The position numbers were made by a program, and so were the translations under genes. The notes under the pieces are model-generated. The model made no database searches and was not told where the DNA came from. It saw only the letters and a program-made list of their open reading frames with translations. This document shows positions 6,479-7,532 of a stretch of DNA of 7,532 nucleotides, piece by piece; within the stretch, counting starts at the first letter, position 1, and every line of letters starts with the position of its first letter. This stretch comes from an uncultured Oscillospiraceae bacterium (GTDB taxonomy: Bacteria > Bacillota > Clostridia > Oscillospirales > Acutalibacteraceae), in contig UQQT01000063.1 in the NCBI GenBank assembly GCA_900543395.1, forward strand, positions 1-7,532, read 5' to 3'.

Positions 6479-7189
6479 TTAAATTCTGTCAAGCTCATTA
6501 AGCACTTCCGGATTTTTATTGATATTAATCTCCTTAAATCCGTCGTCCTTATCATAATAAAAGCAGTCTCCGTCCTCGTTTCCGCAGACGGTATAGTATT
6601 TTCCGTCGACATAGCAGAAGCCCGCGCCGTTGTCCATCGCGATACCGGAAAGTGAGCCCGATTTAATTGCCTCCCTAAACGTCTGCCAGTTTTCGCTCTG
6701 ATAGTGAGGACAGCTCGTAAACGGAATGAGTCCGAGGCAGTCGTAAAACATGAAGCTTCCGTTTTCTCCGCAGTCGTCGTAGCCCTGCTTAAACCAGCAC
6801 ATCGCGCCCGAGGAAAGTCCGCACATAACCTTGCCGTCGGCGTACGCTTTCTTTAAATATTTATCCGCGCCCGACGTATGCCATGTGTCCATTAAAAATT
6901 TGAGATTTCCCCCGCCGACGTAGATTATGTCGGCTTTGTTTATTTTCCCGGCGATAACGGATTCGGTCACGTCGGGATGAGTCAGGTAAAGTATATCGAT
7001 ATCATTGCAGCCGCGCGCCTTGAAATTATCCATAACAACATCGTCACCGCCGATATCGTCGAATCCTGCTGTCGGAACAAAGAGGAAATCGGGATTTTTT
7101 TTGCCCGAAAGCGAAACTATATGCTCGGCGACGTTCGTCATTTCGCCGTTGTCGTATCTGCCCCCGCCGAGGGCGACTATTTTACCCAT
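6479..7189 (-). CDS. Peptidase E-like protein (serine peptidase family S51)
   Basis: A 236-residue cytoplasmic protein of the S51 family, whose known members cleave N-terminal Asp dipeptides (PepE) or cyanophycin products (cyanophycinase). Visible features: an N-terminal glycine turn KIVALGGGRYD (3-13), VGGGNLKFLMDTW (91-103) like the family GGGNT-x-x-LL motif, and the nucleophile elbow CGLSSGAMCWF (123-133) with S126 as likely catalytic Ser. CPHY with H162 and DNGAGF (186-191) follow as expected. The elbow usually reads G-x-SAGA; here S127 replaces Ala, a mild change. Length fits the family. The start is set by GGAGG (7198-7202), 8 bases before the ATG; an in-frame upstream TTG lies beyond that ribosome site and is rejected. 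The substrate is not deducible. There is no signal peptide, unlike the PHP neighbour, so a joint pathway is not implied. Confidence 0.85.
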   Translation of the reverse strand: MGKIVALGGGRYDNGEMTNVAEHIVSLSGKKNPDFLFVPTAGFDDIGGDDVVMDNFKARGCNDIDILYLTHPDVTESVIAGKINKADIIYVGGGNLKFLMDTWHTSGADKYLKKAYADGKVMCGLSSGAMCWFKQGYDDCGENGSFMFYDCLGLIPFTSCPHYQSENWQTFREAIKSGSLSGIAMDNGAGFCYVDGKYYTVCGNEDGDCFYYDKDDGFKEININKNPEVLNELDRI

Positions 7190-7222
7190 AAAAAATTCCT
7201 CCGAATTCAAAAATCGGTTAAT

Positions 7223-7251
7223 ATCTTATCATGAATTTGTTTTTTTATCAA
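7223..7251 (-). promoter_or_regulatory. Promoter of the peptidase E-like gene
   Basis: The minus strand has TTGATA (7251-7246), 17 bases, then TAAGAT (7228-7223). The -35 is five of six and the -10 four of six to the SigA consensus. Initiation near 7216 would give a short leader with GGAGG at 7198-7202. The direct-repeat array starts about 20-25 bases upstream of this -35. Confidence 0.6.
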
Positions 7252-7270
7252 TAAATTCGTGAAAAAATAA

Positions 7271-7415
7271 AAAAGTGTGTAAAATACAGTCTTAAAAGTG
7301 CGAAAAACGTGTAAAAGAGGTATTAAAAACTTCGGAAAAATGTGTAAAATACATGGCGTAATATTAAGAAAAACGTGTAAAAGACATCTTGAAAACATAA
7401 AAAAAACGTGTTAAT
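7271..7415. repeat. Five phased direct repeats with core GTGTAAAA, 32-33 bp apart
   Basis: GTGTAAAA occurs at 7277, 7309, 7342 and 7375, and a degenerate GTGTTAAT at 7408. Start-to-start distances are 32, 33, 33 and 33 bases, about three helical turns, so all copies face nearly the same side of the DNA. The shared context is AAAAAY before the core and often KAC after it; the remainder of each unit is A-rich and only loosely alike (TCTTAAAA, TATTAAAA, TCTTGAAAA). On the minus strand copies 1 and 3 read TTTTACACA, fitting the relaxed DnaA-box pattern TTWTNCACA. Copies 2 and 4 read TTTTACACG, one mismatch. Copy 3 is also an imperfect dyad (ATGTGTAAAATACAT, 7340-7354). The array lies in gene-free DNA upstream of the peptidase promoter. 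Protein-binding sites seem more likely than coding repeats. Confidence 0.8.
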
Positions 7416-7417
7416 AT
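7389..7417 (+). promoter_or_regulatory. Possible rightward promoter overlapping the last repeat
   Basis: TTGAAA (7389-7394) is followed after 17 bases by TAATAT (7412-7417). The -10 is only four of six to consensus, and A-rich DNA yields such matches by chance. If real, it faces away from the peptidase promoter and its -10 overlaps the fifth repeat. Only an 11-codon open frame follows (ATG at 7416), so any served gene would lie beyond the window. Confidence 0.3.
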
Positions 7418-7532
7418 GTTTATAGCAAAAGAAAGCCGAACCCCATAAGCCCAAAACGGTTTTCCCTTGAAATACGGCAGTATTCCTGCGAAAAAGAACC
7501 GTCCCCATAGACGCAATCCGCTGTATTTTGGG
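7418..7532. other. Gene-free right edge, possibly part of a dispersed intergenic repeat
   Basis: Base composition changes here from A-rich to mixed, yet no open frame with a ribosome site exists on either strand. AAAAAGAACCGTCCCC (7491-7506; minus strand GGGGACGGTTCTTTTT) resembles a motif I recall as recurrent between genes in Clostridia genomes. A short dyad AATAC-GGCA-GTATT lies at 7471-7484, and CCCCATA occurs twice (7441-7447 and 7503-7509). With 7252-7417 this completes a stretch of more than 300 bases whose only other contents are the repeat array and candidate promoters. Confidence 0.3.

Noticed and set aside
7190..7210. Upstream extension of the peptidase gene to a TTG at 7210
   Set aside because: The extension would translate through the GGAGG ribosome site, which is correctly spaced for the ATG at 7189. 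The family normally starts just before the GGG motif.
7271..7415. CRISPR array
   Set aside because: The conserved part is only about 8-17 bases, the intervening sequence is A-rich and partly alike, and no cas gene is present.
7207..7508. Two overlapping minus-strand open frames of about 60 codons in the repeat region
   Set aside because: Their 11-residue Phe/Leu-rich repeats (such as FYTFF) are only the translation of the 33-bp DNA repeats. There is no ribosome site, and the 32-bp unit breaks the frame.

Overview
The window looks like chromosomal DNA from a Gram-positive anaerobe of the class Clostridia, probably Ruminococcaceae/Oscillospiraceae-like. The grounds are strong GGAGG-type ribosome binding sites, near-consensus SigA promoters (-35/-10 with 17-bp spacers), AT-rich intergenic DNA beside moderately GC-rich genes, and the gene families present. 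The organism assignment is inference. Nothing indicates a phage, plasmid, transposon, CRISPR array or RNA gene.

Left block (1-3515, minus strand). A leftward operon runs from a promoter at 3487-3515. Its order is a RING-like/zinc-ribbon membrane protein (3449-2352), a GalU-type UTP-glucose-1-phosphate uridylyltransferase (2333-1455), and an RlmD/RumA-type 23S rRNA uracil-5-methyltransferase (1452-97). The first few codons of a further gene run off the left edge. Gaps are 18, 2 and about 63-71 bases, with no terminator visible between genes. The operon mixes envelope/sugar-nucleotide metabolism with ribosome modification.

Centre (3530-4870, plus strand). A perfect-consensus promoter (TTGACA, 17 bp, TATAAT), back to back with the leftward operon promoter, drives prfB (peptide chain release factor 2). 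This prfB reads through in one frame, without the programmed frameshift many bacteria use. A 9-bp GC-rich hairpin separates prfB from the convergent gene and probably terminates both.

Right block (4899-7251, minus strand). Two leftward genes each have their own promoter. One encodes a secreted PHP-domain metal-dependent hydrolase with a signal peptide and a hydrophobic C-terminal tail; the second His of its HxH metal motif is replaced by Gln. The other encodes a cytoplasmic peptidase E-like (S51) serine peptidase homologue.

Right edge (7252-7532). No gene is supported here. The most unusual structure of the window is in this stretch: five direct repeats with core GTGTAAAA, spaced 32-33 bp apart (about three helical turns). 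They lie between the leftward peptidase promoter and a possible rightward promoter. The repeats also match a relaxed DnaA-box pattern on the minus strand. The last ~110 bases resemble a dispersed intergenic repeat. No clearly new multi-gene system is visible; the repeat array and the PHP metal-site variant are the best leads.
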